From Pelosinus fermentans (lineage in GTDB: Bacteria > Bacillota > Negativicutes > DSM-13327): DNA of 60,683 bases. Numbering within the stretch: the stretch's first letter is position 1; each line of letters starts with the position of its first letter. The translations under genes and the position numbers were made by a program. Below the pieces are notes generated by a model. It was not told the DNA's origin. It saw nothing but the letters and a program-made list of their open reading frames with translations, and made no database searches. Positions 8,405 through 17,208 of the stretch are shown piece after piece. The DNA is taken from NCBI GenBank assembly GCA_002434245.1, contig DJJR01000067.1, forward strand, positions 54,618 through 115,300, given 5' to 3'.

Positions 8405-9448
8405 TTATGTGCAGCATCTTTCTGGAGCGATTCGATTGCCGATTTTTCTAAGTGGAAGATTGAAACCTGCGATTGCTAAGCCGCGATTGGTCATGATCAT
8501 TCCTAAAACAATGACCAGCACACCACTTAATTTTAGAATCCGCTTCGTAGAGTTCTTATTAAAAAAGCCAGAGATACTGCCGAAAGACAACATCAATGGT
8601 ACAGTACCTAAGGAAAAAAACAGCATCGACGAGGCTCCGAGTATTGCACTGCCTGTGCCTAGAGCATAAAGCTGCATCGTTTGCAAAGGACCGCAAGGCA
8701 TGAGTCCATTCAGGATTCCCACTGTAAAAGGAGTTTTGGCCTTTGGCATAATAGAAAGAGCAGGCAGTGGTATTCTTAGGTAGCTGCGAAATAGATTTAA
8801 TCCCGCCATGTTAAGACCCATGATCATCATAAAAATACCAGCGAAGATGGAAATGCCAGCCATAAACCCTATGGATAAAGAAAGCACCGATCCAAGTGCA
8901 CCGACGATTCCTCCTAGTGCAGTATAGCCAAGTACTCGCCCCATATTATAATGTAAAGATGGCAGAAAAGGCTGGGCCTTATGGTTTGTACTGCTTGATA
9001 AACTCTGTGATAACATAATACCGCCGCACATACCAATGCAATGAAAAGAGGTAAGAATACCAATGATAAATAAAACGAAATATGTAACTTCACCCTTTAA
9101 TTTAGAACTCATGTCAAATTCACTGACATTCTGCCCTAAGAGAAGAATCGCTAAGAATATAAGGGAGATACCTACTATCGGCTTTATAGGGCTTGATATA
9201 TGTTTTTTTCCAACTAAGTAACCTGCAGATAGAATTGCTTCATTAATGGCTGCCTGGCTGGTAAGGAGGGAATCATATTCGATATCTACCTTATTTTCTT
9301 TATAACTGGCTTTCACCTTAATTACGCCGCCAACTTTCGTGACAGCTTTTTCAATTCGGCTCTCACAAGTTATACAGTACATATCACCAACATAGATTGT
9401 TTCTGCTATCGCTTTGATACCATCCCTCATTTTATGTGTTTTACTCAC
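8405..9448 (-). CDS. HMA-domain fused to TauE/SafE (DsbD-like) membrane protein
   Basis: 347 aa. An N-terminal heavy-metal-associated domain (residues about 14-75, metal motif YCITCESRIEK with CxxC) is followed by seven or so membrane helices of the sulfite exporter TauE/SafE or DsbD-like superfamily, with the conserved FHCIGMCGGIML and LNGLMPCGPLQ motifs. Similar HMA-fused proteins accompany copper handling and cytochrome oxidase maturation, so a role in copper delivery or export is plausible but inferred. The start is uncertain: GTG 9448 has no clear ribosome site, and an ATG 6 codons later is an alternative. It may belong functionally with the copper island at 22-27 kb. Confidence 0.82.
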   Translation of the reverse strand: MSKTHKMRDGIKAIAETIYVGDMYCITCESRIEKAVTKVGGVIKVKASYKENKVDIEYDSLLTSQAAINEAILSAGYLVGKKHISSPIKPIVGISLIFLAILLLGQNVSEFDMSSKLKGEVTYFVLFIIGILTSFHCIGMCGGIMLSQSLSSSTNHKAQPFLPSLHYNMGRVLGYTALGGIVGALGSVLSLSIGFMAGISIFAGIFMMIMGLNMAGLNLFRSYLRIPLPALSIMPKAKTPFTVGILNGLMPCGPLQTMQLYALGTGSAILGASSMLFFSLGTVPLMLSFGSISGFFNKNSTKRILKLSGVLVIVLGMIMTNRGLAIAGFNLPLRKIGNRIAPERCCT

Positions 9449-9551
9449 TAGAGTTATAGGTTGTTTCGGATTGAAAATATGACATAATTTTCTGTTAATA
9501 TAGTTATATTATAATTGAGTTTATTTTTTTATTATAGAGAGTATGCAATAA

Positions 9552-10895
9552 TTAACGATCTTTTTTATTGATCCATAGATTGCGGATCAAATAGGCAATA
9601 CTAATGAGTAACATGAGCAGTAAACCTGAATAGAGACCTGGCAACTGATCTGGATACAAAGGAGTGGAAAGGATCGAAACAAAAATAATAAAAAAACAAA
9701 TCCAAGAGAGGTAGGGATAAAAAGGAGCCTTATATTTTAATTTCTCTGGATTTTTGGCAAGGATTTTCTTGCGATAATAATAGTGGGTAGCGGATACGCT
9801 CATCCAATTGATAAGTGCCAGGAAGCCACTGGCGCTGACGGTATAAATAAATATTTTATCAGGCAGATAATAAGAAAGTATGGCTCCGCATAACAGCACA
9901 ATGCCGCTAATCGTAACTGCTGCAATGGGAACTCCCTTACTATTTTGATACTTGGCGATCTGGGGTGCTTGATTTTCTTTGGCTAAAGAGAACAGCATAC
10001 GCGAGGAGGAATAAACCTGAGAATTAAGAGCAGAAACACCTGCGGTTAAAAGAATAAAGTTTACAAGATCCCCTGCATAGGGAATTCTAAAAATCGTAAA
10101 TAGCTGTACAAAAGGACTGATGGTTTCATCCAATAAATCTAAAGGCAGCAAGGAAATAATCAGAAAAGCCGATAAAGTATAGAGTAGCGTTACTGAAATC
10201 GTGATAAATTTAGCCGCTGGAGGGACAGTTTTTTCGGGCTTTTCTGTTTCTACCGCAGCGATTCCAATAATACCTGTCCCTGTATAGGCAAATAAAATAA
10301 GGAGCATAGCACCCAGCATACCTGAGAATCCTTCTAAGGGAGCTTGAAGGAAGGATTGGAAGGGCGCAAATTCTGTGGTGGCATCTCCGATGGAAATACC
10401 TGCTATAACCGTAAAGCCCATAACAACAAATATCACGAGGGTAGCTACCTTTGTAATGGCAAGCCCTAATTCGATTTTACTTAAGCCTTTCACGTCATTG
10501 AAATTTAACAGCGTAATTCCTAGAGCAAACAGCAGGCTGCAGACCCATAACGGAACCGAAGGCAGCCATAGGCGAAGAAAGATAGCGCAAGCCGTAACCT
10601 CCCCAGCCATTCCTAATACGCCGCTGACCCAAAACATCCAACCGATCATAAAACCCCACCACTCGCCAAAGACTTCTTGGGCATGTGCCTTAAAAGATCC
10701 TGAAACAGGGTTTGCGATTGTCATCTCAATGATAAAAGATACCTCCATCATCATAATGAGTCCGCCAAATAGGTAGGCAAATGGTGCCCATGTACCAGCA
10801 ACGCTGATTACAAGGCTGCTGGCCAAAAATATGCCTGACCCGATAATATTGCCTAAAGCCATAACGATAAAGTCTTTTTTATTAAATGCTGCCAA
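9552..10895 (-). CDS. APC-superfamily amino acid permease
   Basis: Twelve-helix amino acid/polyamine/organocation permease, 447 aa. The N-terminal KKDFIVMALGNIIGSGIFLA is the GSGIF substrate-binding motif of helix 1. Later segments (AYTGTGIIGIAAVETEKPEK, SRMLFSLAKENQAP) match the helix 6 and helix 8 regions of the family. The start is TTG, placed 8 nt after AGGAGG. A single-gene unit with no neighbouring enzyme, so the amino acid transported cannot be named. Confidence 0.9.
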   Translation of the reverse strand: MAAFNKKDFIVMALGNIIGSGIFLASSLVISVAGTWAPFAYLFGGLIMMMEVSFIIEMTIANPVSGSFKAHAQEVFGEWWGFMIGWMFWVSGVLGMAGEVTACAIFLRLWLPSVPLWVCSLLFALGITLLNFNDVKGLSKIELGLAITKVATLVIFVVMGFTVIAGISIGDATTEFAPFQSFLQAPLEGFSGMLGAMLLILFAYTGTGIIGIAAVETEKPEKTVPPAAKFITISVTLLYTLSAFLIISLLPLDLLDETISPFVQLFTIFRIPYAGDLVNFILLTAGVSALNSQVYSSSRMLFSLAKENQAPQIAKYQNSKGVPIAAVTISGIVLLCGAILSYYLPDKIFIYTVSASGFLALINWMSVSATHYYYRKKILAKNPEKLKYKAPFYPYLSWICFFIIFVSILSTPLYPDQLPGLYSGLLLMLLISIAYLIRNLWINKKDR

Positions 10896-10980
10896 AGGAT
10901 TAACCTCCTGGGATATAAATCATTACCTTGTATTTTTACTGATTGTTAGTGTTGTTATACTTAAAATTAGTAAAAAAAAT

Positions 10981-11030
10981 AAAACAATTGAAACGTGAAG
11001 ACTTTGCTCCTTCGCATTTCAATTGTTTTT
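10981..11030. repeat. GAAACGYGAAG inverted repeat, possible terminator
   Basis: Two 20-bp arms (AAAACAATTGAAACGTGAAG and its near-perfect complement) around a 9-nt loop, followed by TTTTTT. It could terminate transcription towards the glycosylase gene. The GAAACGYGAAG core also occurs at 16941-17039 and 21965-21995, so it is probably a member of a dispersed family. Confidence 0.55.
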
Positions 11031-11127
11031 TCAGTTTTATTATATCGGCAGGAATCACAGCGGCACAGATAAAAGATAATACAGAAGAATGATGCTTAAA
11101 ATCGAATTCATACAAGAAGGTGATATT

Positions 11128-11721
11128 TTGAAGAAGTTAGAAAGACGTTTCTATGAGCGGGCTACTTTAGAAGTTGCAAGAGATTTACTGGGAAAATACA
11201 TGGTTCATGAGACCAATGATGGCAAGACAGTTGGCAAGATTGTAGAGGTTGAGGCGTATGTGGGTTCCATTGACGCTGCATGTCATGCTTATAATAATAA
11301 ATACACGAATCGAACTAAAGTTATGTTTGGCAAAGGCGGACATGCGTATGTGTACTTAATTTATGGTATGCACTATTGTATGAATATCGTAACCAATCAA
11401 GAAACATATCCTGAAGCTGTATTAATTAGAGCATTAGAACCTATTGAAGGTTTGGGAGTCATGAAAAAGCGCCGGAGAGCTGAGGCCATTTTAAATTTAT
11501 GCAGCGGTCCAGGAAAGCTGTGTCAGGCAATGGGAATCACCAAACTGCAAAATGAGATGGATTTATGTGGGGAAAGCATGTTCTTATTACAAGGTGAGAC
11601 AATTATGCCTGAAGATATAGTAACGACTCCTCGTATTAATATTGATTATGCTAAAGAGGCAAGAGATTACCCTTGGAGATTTATTATTAAAGACAATCCC
11701 TTTGTGTCAAAAGGAAAATAG
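11128..11721 (+). CDS. mpg: 3-methyladenine DNA glycosylase (AAG/MPG type)
   Basis: DNA repair enzyme that removes alkylated or deaminated purines (AAG superfamily, 197 aa). Visible signatures: FYERATLEVARDLLGKYMVH at the N-terminus, the catalytic VEAYVGSIDAACHAY (EAY) and GHAYVYLIYGMHYCMNIV, then LCSGPGKLCQAMGI. I start at TTG 11128, with AAGAAGGTG just upstream, rather than at the ATG 13 codons earlier; the family normally begins shortly before SFYER. A monocistronic gene, convergent with the DUF1980 gene 5 nt downstream. Confidence 0.93.
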   Translation: MKKLERRFYERATLEVARDLLGKYMVHETNDGKTVGKIVEVEAYVGSIDAACHAYNNKYTNRTKVMFGKGGHAYVYLIYGMHYCMNIVTNQETYPEAVLIRALEPIEGLGVMKKRRRAEAILNLCSGPGKLCQAMGITKLQNEMDLCGESMFLLQGETIMPEDIVTTPRINIDYAKEARDYPWRFIIKDNPFVSKGK

Positions 11722-11726
11722 ACATA

Positions 11727-12506
11727 CTAATTATAAGGATATACGTAAGGGTCTTTTGGTGCTTCAATTTTTTGCAGAGAGGTAATTTTAATTGATGCAG
11801 CATCTTTGCCGTCATATGTAACCATTTGAATGATACCTTCAATAGACAGCCAGGTTCCATCAGGATACTTTTGGGTTTCGATCCCTTCACACATGACTCC
11901 ATAAGGTAAAGAATCGGCAGTACAGCACATAATGACATAACGCACCAGGGAAGTTTGATTATTGGTTGCCCCTGGAATTTGGAATACAAATCCCGTCATG
12001 GTAATCTTTTTTCCTGCATATTCATTAGGAAAAATATTTATTTCGCACATCGCTTCCGTATAGTTGAGATTTGTAACCTTAATGGTATCCATTTGACTGA
12101 ATACTGGTGCTAAAGGACGCGGCAAATCTTTTATCGAACGAGTAACAGCGCTGGATTGGCTATTGAGTCCCTTACTGCTGACCAGATTTGCATTGAGTGT
12201 ATTTTCCGGTATAGCAAAGGCTAAAAAGAGGATCAGAAAGAAGGGGGTATATCCGATGCTGGAATGTTTATGACAATGCTGCTCATAAGAAGTGGGCAGC
12301 AGCGTATCTATGATTTGTATGACAAGCATTGGAACTAATAAAAGATAGGATATCTGAGTGAGTATTATAAATTTTGGATTGATATATAAGGGTAATTGTT
12401 TCGTAATGTCAAGCCATAGGAGTAAAATGATAAAACCAAGAAGAATGATGGATTGTATACAAGCTCCGGTGTTGAAAGACCGCAGATTTCTTTTTCTAGG
12501 CTGCAA
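11727..12506 (-). CDS. TIGR03943/DUF1980 protein, partner of UPF0718 permease
   Basis: 259 aa with two N-terminal membrane segments and a C-terminal soluble DUF1980 domain carrying VRYVIMCCTADSLPYGVMCE near residue 190. Related to Bacillus YcgQ, which is always found beside a UPF0718 permease (YcgR), as here. The start is TTG behind AAAGGAGG. The gap to the permease is 16 nt, so the pair is an operon. Biochemical function of the pair is not established; a link to metal or small-ligand export has been discussed for related systems. Confidence 0.85.
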   Translation of the reverse strand: MQPRKRNLRSFNTGACIQSIILLGFIILLLWLDITKQLPLYINPKFIILTQISYLLLVPMLVIQIIDTLLPTSYEQHCHKHSSIGYTPFFLILFLAFAIPENTLNANLVSSKGLNSQSSAVTRSIKDLPRPLAPVFSQMDTIKVTNLNYTEAMCEINIFPNEYAGKKITMTGFVFQIPGATNNQTSLVRYVIMCCTADSLPYGVMCEGIETQKYPDGTWLSIEGIIQMVTYDGKDAASIKITSLQKIEAPKDPYVYPYN

Positions 12507-12522
12507 TACACTCTACCTCCTT

Positions 12523-13476
12523 TTACATATGATTGATCAGATAAGCTGCACTGGAGCACAGCATGATAATGATCAATGTGAGGTAACATACAAATTTGGT
12601 GCGAAACGTATGTAACAGCATAAGAATATTTTTAAGGTCAATCATAGGACCAAAAACCATAAATGCTACAAGAGAACCTAATGTAAAACTACTGGAAAAG
12701 GAAGCAGCGATAAATGCATCAGCAGCTGAGCATACCGAGATGAAAAAGGCGAAAACCATCATAACTCCAATGGATAGAGATGAATCCTGCCCCAGAGCTA
12801 ACAATATTTCCCGAGGAATAGCGATCTGTGATAAGGATCCCAGCATCGCGCCCATTACTAAATATTTTCCCATTTCAAAAAACTCATGGGAAGCATCCCG
12901 AAGAGTATTGATCCATCTATGGAGGAGAGAATGTCCAGGATGGTGGCTATTTAGTGTATGCTGACAGCATCCGTGGGAATGGATTTGACTTGGTGATTTT
13001 AGCTGCCTGCCCCTAGTAAAGCCGTTAAGTAATAATCCAGTACACAGGGCTACTCCAAATGCTGTTCCGAGGCGCAATAAAACGATATACATATTATTTT
13101 GAAAGGCAAAGGCTGTTGCTGCGCTTACAACGGGATTTACAATTGGAGCAGCAAGCATGAATGCAATAGCCGCGGGCAAGGGGACTCCTTTCAAAATCAA
13201 ACGCCGCACAATCGGTACCATACCGCAGTCGCATACGGGAAATAGAATACCCAGAAAACAGGCCATGATGATGCTTAGAATATTACTTTTGGGTATCATA
13301 TTGCGTATCGTATTTTCCGAAACAAAATTATTGAGTAATGCTGATACGATTACACTCATCAGTAAAAAAGGAAAGGACTCAATCACAATACTGAGTAAGA
13401 TCACTTTAAAATTAATCAAATGATTCCAATTATCAGTCCATACAGCAGCAGCGATTGTTGCTAATGCATCTTCCAC
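12523..13476 (-). CDS. UPF0718 (COG0701) membrane permease
   Basis: 317-aa permease with about eight helices, starting at GTG behind AGGGAGGAA. It has the family motif FPVCDCGMVPIVRRLILKG near residue 77, and a second conserved face AADAFIAASF near residue 251. Between the two halves is a soluble loop rich in His and Cys, HSHGCCQHTLNSHHPGH (around residues 167-183), which could bind a metal ion. It is followed by its DUF1980 partner. Transport substrate unknown. Confidence 0.87.
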   Translation of the reverse strand: MEDALATIAAAVWTDNWNHLINFKVILLSIVIESFPFLLMSVIVSALLNNFVSENTIRNMIPKSNILSIIMACFLGILFPVCDCGMVPIVRRLILKGVPLPAAIAFMLAAPIVNPVVSAATAFAFQNNMYIVLLRLGTAFGVALCTGLLLNGFTRGRQLKSPSQIHSHGCCQHTLNSHHPGHSLLHRWINTLRDASHEFFEMGKYLVMGAMLGSLSQIAIPREILLALGQDSSLSIGVMMVFAFFISVCSAADAFIAASFSSSFTLGSLVAFMVFGPMIDLKNILMLLHTFRTKFVCYLTLIIIMLCSSAAYLINHM

Positions 13477-13636
13477 AAAGATTCCTCCCTAAATTAGCAA
13501 GATGAAGAATAAACAAGTTCAATTATAACTATGATAAGCTTGTTCATATTATGTTAGTTTTTTGAATCATTTGTTTGCTTATTTTCTTATGGGAGATCAT
13601 GGGAAATAATGGTGAAGGATTATTCTCATTCATGTA

Positions 13637-13665
13637 TTGACAAATGCAAGGGAGAATACTATAAT
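13637..13665 (+). promoter_or_regulatory. sigma-A promoter of amino acid ABC operon
   Basis: TTGACA at 13637 and TATAAT at 13660 with a 17-nt spacer, both perfect consensus. It reads towards the ABC genes. The transcript would carry a leader of about 180 nt before the first start codon. Confidence 0.85.
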
Positions 13666-13758
13666 TCTTCTTACAGAGATTTGTATTGTTTTTTTAACAT
13701 ACTACATATATTTGTCTCTTATGAAAACATAAATAATGGCTGATTAGAAAACTAAAGG

Positions 13759-13801
13759 CCAAAAGAACTGTGGTTTTTAACTACATTCTTTTGGTTTTTT
13801 T
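13759..13801 (+). terminator. terminator in the leader of the ABC operon (candidate attenuator)
   Basis: A 15-bp stem with one bulged C (CCAAAAGAA-TGTGGT paired with ACTACA-TTCTTTTGG), followed by seven T. It stands between the promoter and the first gene, so most transcripts should stop here unless the stem is opened. Just upstream a weaker hairpin (GGC..TTAG/CTAA..GCC, 13738-13760) shares its last bases with the left arm. No known riboswitch or T-box motif was recognised in the leader. Confidence 0.7.
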
Positions 13802-13853
13802 ATTTTTCATATTTTTCCCCAGGGGGGTAAAGAAAGTAGATGGTGGTGAATGT

Positions 13854-14519
13854 ATGGATATTAATTGGCAGTTTATAATAAGCACGCTGCCTTTATATCA
13901 AAAGGCAGCGTGGATTACGATAAAGCTTGGTTTCTGGGGTACGCTGCTCTCCTTAATCATTGGTCTGGTGTGCAGCATTATATTATATTTTAGGATCAAG
14001 ATATTAAAAGAGCTTGTTGGAATATATGTTGAACTTTCCCGTAATACTCCTTTATTAATACAGCTATTTTTCTTATATTTTGGACTGACGAAAATAGGCA
14101 TAACCATGAGTGAGACTACTTGTGCCATTATCGGTTTGGCGTTTTTGGGCGGAAGTTACATGTCAGAGGCCTTTCGCAGTGGGATTGAAGCCGTGAGTAA
14201 GACGCAAATTGAATCCGGTCTGAGCATTGGTCTTTCTCAAATGCAGTTGATTCGCTATGTAATTCTTCCTCAGGCATTTGCAGTAACTATGCCATCCTTA
14301 GCAGCAAATTGCATCTTTTTATTTAAGGAAACTTCGATAGTAGGAGCCATTGCCATTGCAGAGCTTATGCACGTAACACAAGATGTCATTGGTATGTATT
14401 ATCAAACATTTGAATCGCTGTTTATGCTGGTGGTTGCCTATCTGATTATTATTCTGCCCTTATCATTCCTGCTAACCTGGTTAGAAAGGAAGGTGCGCTA
14501 TGCAGAATTTGGGAATTAA
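13854..14519 (+). CDS. polar amino acid ABC transporter permease 1
   Basis: HisM/GlnP-type inner-membrane permease (221 aa), one of two forming the channel. It has the EAA-loop signature SEAFRSGIEAVSKTQIESGLSIGLS and typical N-terminal WITIKLGFWGTLLSLIIG. An ATG at 13770 would lie inside the terminator hairpin, so I take the ATG at 13854 (MDINWQF), behind GGTGGTG. It overlaps the next gene by 20 nt, implying translational coupling. First gene of a permease-permease-ATPase-binding protein operon. Confidence 0.92.
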   Translation: MDINWQFIISTLPLYQKAAWITIKLGFWGTLLSLIIGLVCSIILYFRIKILKELVGIYVELSRNTPLLIQLFFLYFGLTKIGITMSETTCAIIGLAFLGGSYMSEAFRSGIEAVSKTQIESGLSIGLSQMQLIRYVILPQAFAVTMPSLAANCIFLFKETSIVGAIAIAELMHVTQDVIGMYYQTFESLFMLVVAYLIIILPLSFLLTWLERKVRYAEFGN

Positions 14520-15177
14520 TGTTCTATTTGAAGGAACGACACTGCAGCGTTTATTCGAAGGATTGATGATGACAGCGGGAATCGCGTTTATCTCCATTAT
14601 CATCGGATCTTTTTTAGGCATAGGAATGGGGCTCTTAAGAACATCCAAGTCAGGAATCGTACAGTTTATCTGTCGTTTTTATCTTGAAGTCTTTAGAATC
14701 ATACCGATTCTTGTGTGGCTGTTTATTGTTTATTTCGGTGTAACAAATGCGTTGGATATTCATCTGGATGGTGAAATTGTTGCCGTGATTGTATTCAGCC
14801 TGTGGGGCGCAGCGGAGATGGGAGACATTGTCAGAGGAGCATTAGAATCCTTGCCCAAACATCAAATTGAATCTGGAAAGGCCATTGGACTTAGCTTTTG
14901 GGGACTCTACAGATATGTATTGATACCCCAGGCTGTAAGACGTATGCTGCCTGGAGCGATTAATTTATCAACAAGAATGGTGAAAACAACATCTCTGGTT
15001 GTTATGATTGGTGTTATTGATGTAATAAAGGTAGGTCAGCAGATTATAGAAAGATCCGTTATAAAAGTGCCGACTGCATCGTTTTGGGTTTATGGATTGA
15101 TTTTTATCCTGTACTTCATTATCTGTTATCCGTTATCCAAATTATCAAAGAAACTAGAAGCAAAATGGGAAAATTAA
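14500..15177 (+). CDS. polar amino acid ABC transporter permease 2
   Basis: Second HisM/GlnP-type permease (225 aa), ATG behind AAGGAAGG inside the end of permease 1. It shows the EAA motif AAEMGDIVRGALESLPKHQI/ESGKAIGLSFWG near residues 107-135. The two permeases probably make a heterodimer with the ATPase encoded 13 nt downstream. Length and topology (five or so helices) are normal for the family. Confidence 0.92.
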   Translation: MQNLGINVLFEGTTLQRLFEGLMMTAGIAFISIIIGSFLGIGMGLLRTSKSGIVQFICRFYLEVFRIIPILVWLFIVYFGVTNALDIHLDGEIVAVIVFSLWGAAEMGDIVRGALESLPKHQIESGKAIGLSFWGLYRYVLIPQAVRRMLPGAINLSTRMVKTTSLVVMIGVIDVIKVGQQIIERSVIKVPTASFWVYGLIFILYFIICYPLSKLSKKLEAKWEN

Positions 15178-15190
15178 AGAAGGGGTTGCA

Positions 15191-15940
15191 ATGAATAAAG
15201 AAAATCATCAAGTCTTGCTTGAAATTAAAGATTTGCATAAAGAATATGACACAAGGACCGTATTGGACGGCATTCATCTGCGGGTGCATAAGGGTGAAGT
15301 GATCGTGGTACTAGGTCCGTCAGGCTGTGGGAAAAGTACATTATTGCGATGCTTAAACGGGCTGGAAAGCATTCAAGGCGGCGATATTCAGTTTGATGGT
15401 GAAAGTCTTATCGGTCCCAATGTGGATTGGCAAAAAACTCGCCAAAAAATTGGTATGGTTTTTCAAAATTATGAACTTTTTCCGCATATGACAGTCATTG
15501 AAAATATTCTTTTAGGTCCAATCAAGGTACAAAAAAGAGAGAAGAAAGAGGTGATGGACCAGGCAACCCAACTGCTGGAAAAAGTAGGATTATCTGATCG
15601 CAAAGATTCCTATCCCCGCCAGTTGTCAGGGGGGCAAAAACAAAGAATTGCCATCGTAAGAGCCTTGTGTATGAATCCGGAAATTATGCTTTTTGATGAG
15701 GTTACAGCAGCACTTGATCCTGAAATGGTAAGAGAAGTGTTAGATGTTATACTGGGGCTGGCAAAGCAAGGCATGACCATGATGATTGTAACTCATGAAA
15801 TGGGATTTGCGCAGGCCGTAGCCGACCGAATTCTGTTTATTGATGAAGGGAAAGTATGTGAAATGTCTGAACCGAAAGAATTCTTTACCAATCCCAAAAC
15901 AGAGCGTGCTCAGCAATTTTTAAATATATTTCAATTTTAA
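15191..15940 (+). CDS. polar amino acid ABC transporter ATPase (GlnQ type)
   Basis: ATP-binding subunit, 249 aa. Walker A GPSGCGKSTLLRCLNGLE near residue 43, Q-loop VFQNYELFPHMTV, signature LSGGQKQRIAIVRAL, Walker B IMLFDEVTAALDPE (note VTAALDPE rather than the commoner TSALDPE), and H-loop VTHEMGFA. It energises uptake through the two permeases upstream. The ribosome site GAAGGGG is close to the ATG. Confidence 0.95.
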   Translation: MNKENHQVLLEIKDLHKEYDTRTVLDGIHLRVHKGEVIVVLGPSGCGKSTLLRCLNGLESIQGGDIQFDGESLIGPNVDWQKTRQKIGMVFQNYELFPHMTVIENILLGPIKVQKREKKEVMDQATQLLEKVGLSDRKDSYPRQLSGGQKQRIAIVRALCMNPEIMLFDEVTAALDPEMVREVLDVILGLAKQGMTMMIVTHEMGFAQAVADRILFIDEGKVCEMSEPKEFFTNPKTERAQQFLNIFQF

Positions 15941-15966
15941 AACAAAAAAAGAAGGAAAGTTGTATC

Positions 15967-16839
15967 ATGAAGAATATCAAAAAAATCCTAGCCGTTTTCT
16001 TTAGCGCCGTTATATTAGTAGGAATCTTAGCAGGTTGCGGCTCTAAAGCAACAACCGAAACCAAAAAAGATCAAGCAGCAAAAAGCAGCATCGAGGAAAT
16101 TAAACAGCGTGGAAAAATCAAAATCGGTGTATTTAGTGACAAACCTCCATTTGGTTTTGTAGATGCTAATGGCAAAAATCAAGGTTTTGATGTGTTTATT
16201 GCCAAACGATTTGCTAAGGATCTGTTGGGTGATGAATCAAAAGTAGAGTTTGTTTTAGTGGAAGCAGCAAGCAGAGTTGAATTTTTGCAAGCAAATAAAG
16301 TGGACCTGATCTTGGCTAACTTCACTGTTACCGATGAACGCAAGCAAAAAGTTGATTTTGCAAACCCATACATGAAGGTTGCTCTTGGCGTAGTGTCTCC
16401 AAATGGCGCACCGATTACTTCTGTGGACCAATTGAAAGGTAAAAAATTGATTGTTAACAAAGGCACAACGGCTGAAACCTTTTTTACCAAGAACCATCCA
16501 GATATCGAATTGTTAAAATATGATCAAAATACAGAAGCTTTTGAAGCATTAAAAGATAAACGCGGTGTTGCTTTGGCTCATGATAATACATTGTTATTTG
16601 CTTGGGCAAGAGAAAACACAGGTTATTCCGTTGGTGTAGCTTCATTGGGCAGTCTTGATACCATTGCTCCCGCAGTTAAAAAAGGTGATGCAGAACTTCT
16701 TAACTGGGTGAATACAGAATTAGAAGCGTTGGGTAAAGAGAACTTCATTCACAAAGCATATGATGCAACTCTGAAACCTGCATATGGTGAATCCATTGAT
16801 CCAGAAACCGTTGTAGTAGAAGGCGGAAAAGTTAAATAA
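15967..16839 (+). CDS. polar amino acid ABC transporter solute-binding lipoprotein
   Basis: Extracellular receptor (290 aa) with a lipoprotein signal ending LVGILAGCGSK and a family 3 solute-binding fold (IKIGVFSDKPPFGFVDANG, then GFDVFIAKRFAKDLLGDE). It resembles the PEB1a/CjaA branch, which binds aspartate/glutamate or cysteine. The residue pattern ANFTVTDERKQKVDFANPYM is conserved in that branch. Last gene of the operon, 26 nt after the ATPase, and followed by a strong terminator. Exact ligand not determined. Confidence 0.92.
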   Translation: MKNIKKILAVFFSAVILVGILAGCGSKATTETKKDQAAKSSIEEIKQRGKIKIGVFSDKPPFGFVDANGKNQGFDVFIAKRFAKDLLGDESKVEFVLVEAASRVEFLQANKVDLILANFTVTDERKQKVDFANPYMKVALGVVSPNGAPITSVDQLKGKKLIVNKGTTAETFFTKNHPDIELLKYDQNTEAFEALKDKRGVALAHDNTLLFAWARENTGYSVGVASLGSLDTIAPAVKKGDAELLNWVNTELEALGKENFIHKAYDATLKPAYGESIDPETVVVEGGKVK

Positions 16840-16854
16840 TATTTGCACAATATT

Positions 16855-16900
16855 AAAGATCAAGCGGCTGATTTTCAAAGGAAAAAGCCGCTTGATCTTT
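16855..16900 (+). terminator. rho-independent terminator after ABC operon
   Basis: Perfect 15-bp stem AAAGATCAAGCGGCT with its complement, 16-nt loop, followed by a T-rich stretch. Confidence 0.85.
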
Positions 16901-16940
16901 ATTTCTAGCTAGAGAAATGCGTAACGTTATGTGAAAAACA

Positions 16941-17039
16941 TTGAAACGCGAAGATGCGAAGAACGATAAAGGACACGAAGAATGATTCTTTTTTACTCTT
17001 CGTGTCCTTCGTATTTCTCTTCGCATCTTCGCGTTTCAA
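16941..17039. repeat. 99-bp GAAACGCGAAG palindromic repeat
   Basis: Long inverted repeat in the 370-nt gap before the helicase gene. The outer 22 bp of the two arms are perfectly complementary (TTGAAACGCGAAGATGCGAA and two more bases), and the inner parts share GGACACGAAGA. A half copy of its right end lies at 21965-21995 and a shorter relative at 10981-11030. Probably a dispersed non-coding element; no transposase of its own is visible. Confidence 0.7.
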
Positions 17040-17208
17040 AATATTTTATTTTTAAAAGAACCAATGCGAAAAGTTTTTCTGGATTTCGTATATAAAAAAT
17101 TAAAGGTAAATTTGTAGGAATGAAAGAATAAAAATTAATGGATGTTTTACGATGGAATGTTGAAGAAATGATTTATAGTATAGGCCCCATAAAGAAAGGA
17201 GGGGCAGT

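Noticed and set aside
8270..8479. Short plus-strand frame across 8.3 kb
   Set aside because: It consists of the CACAAAGG palindromic repeat and the antisense end of the TauE gene.
13770..13853. N-terminal extension of the first ABC permease
   Set aside because: The ATG lies within the terminator hairpin, and the extension is a low-complexity Phe-rich stretch; the GGTGG-preceded ATG at 13854 gives the family's normal start.
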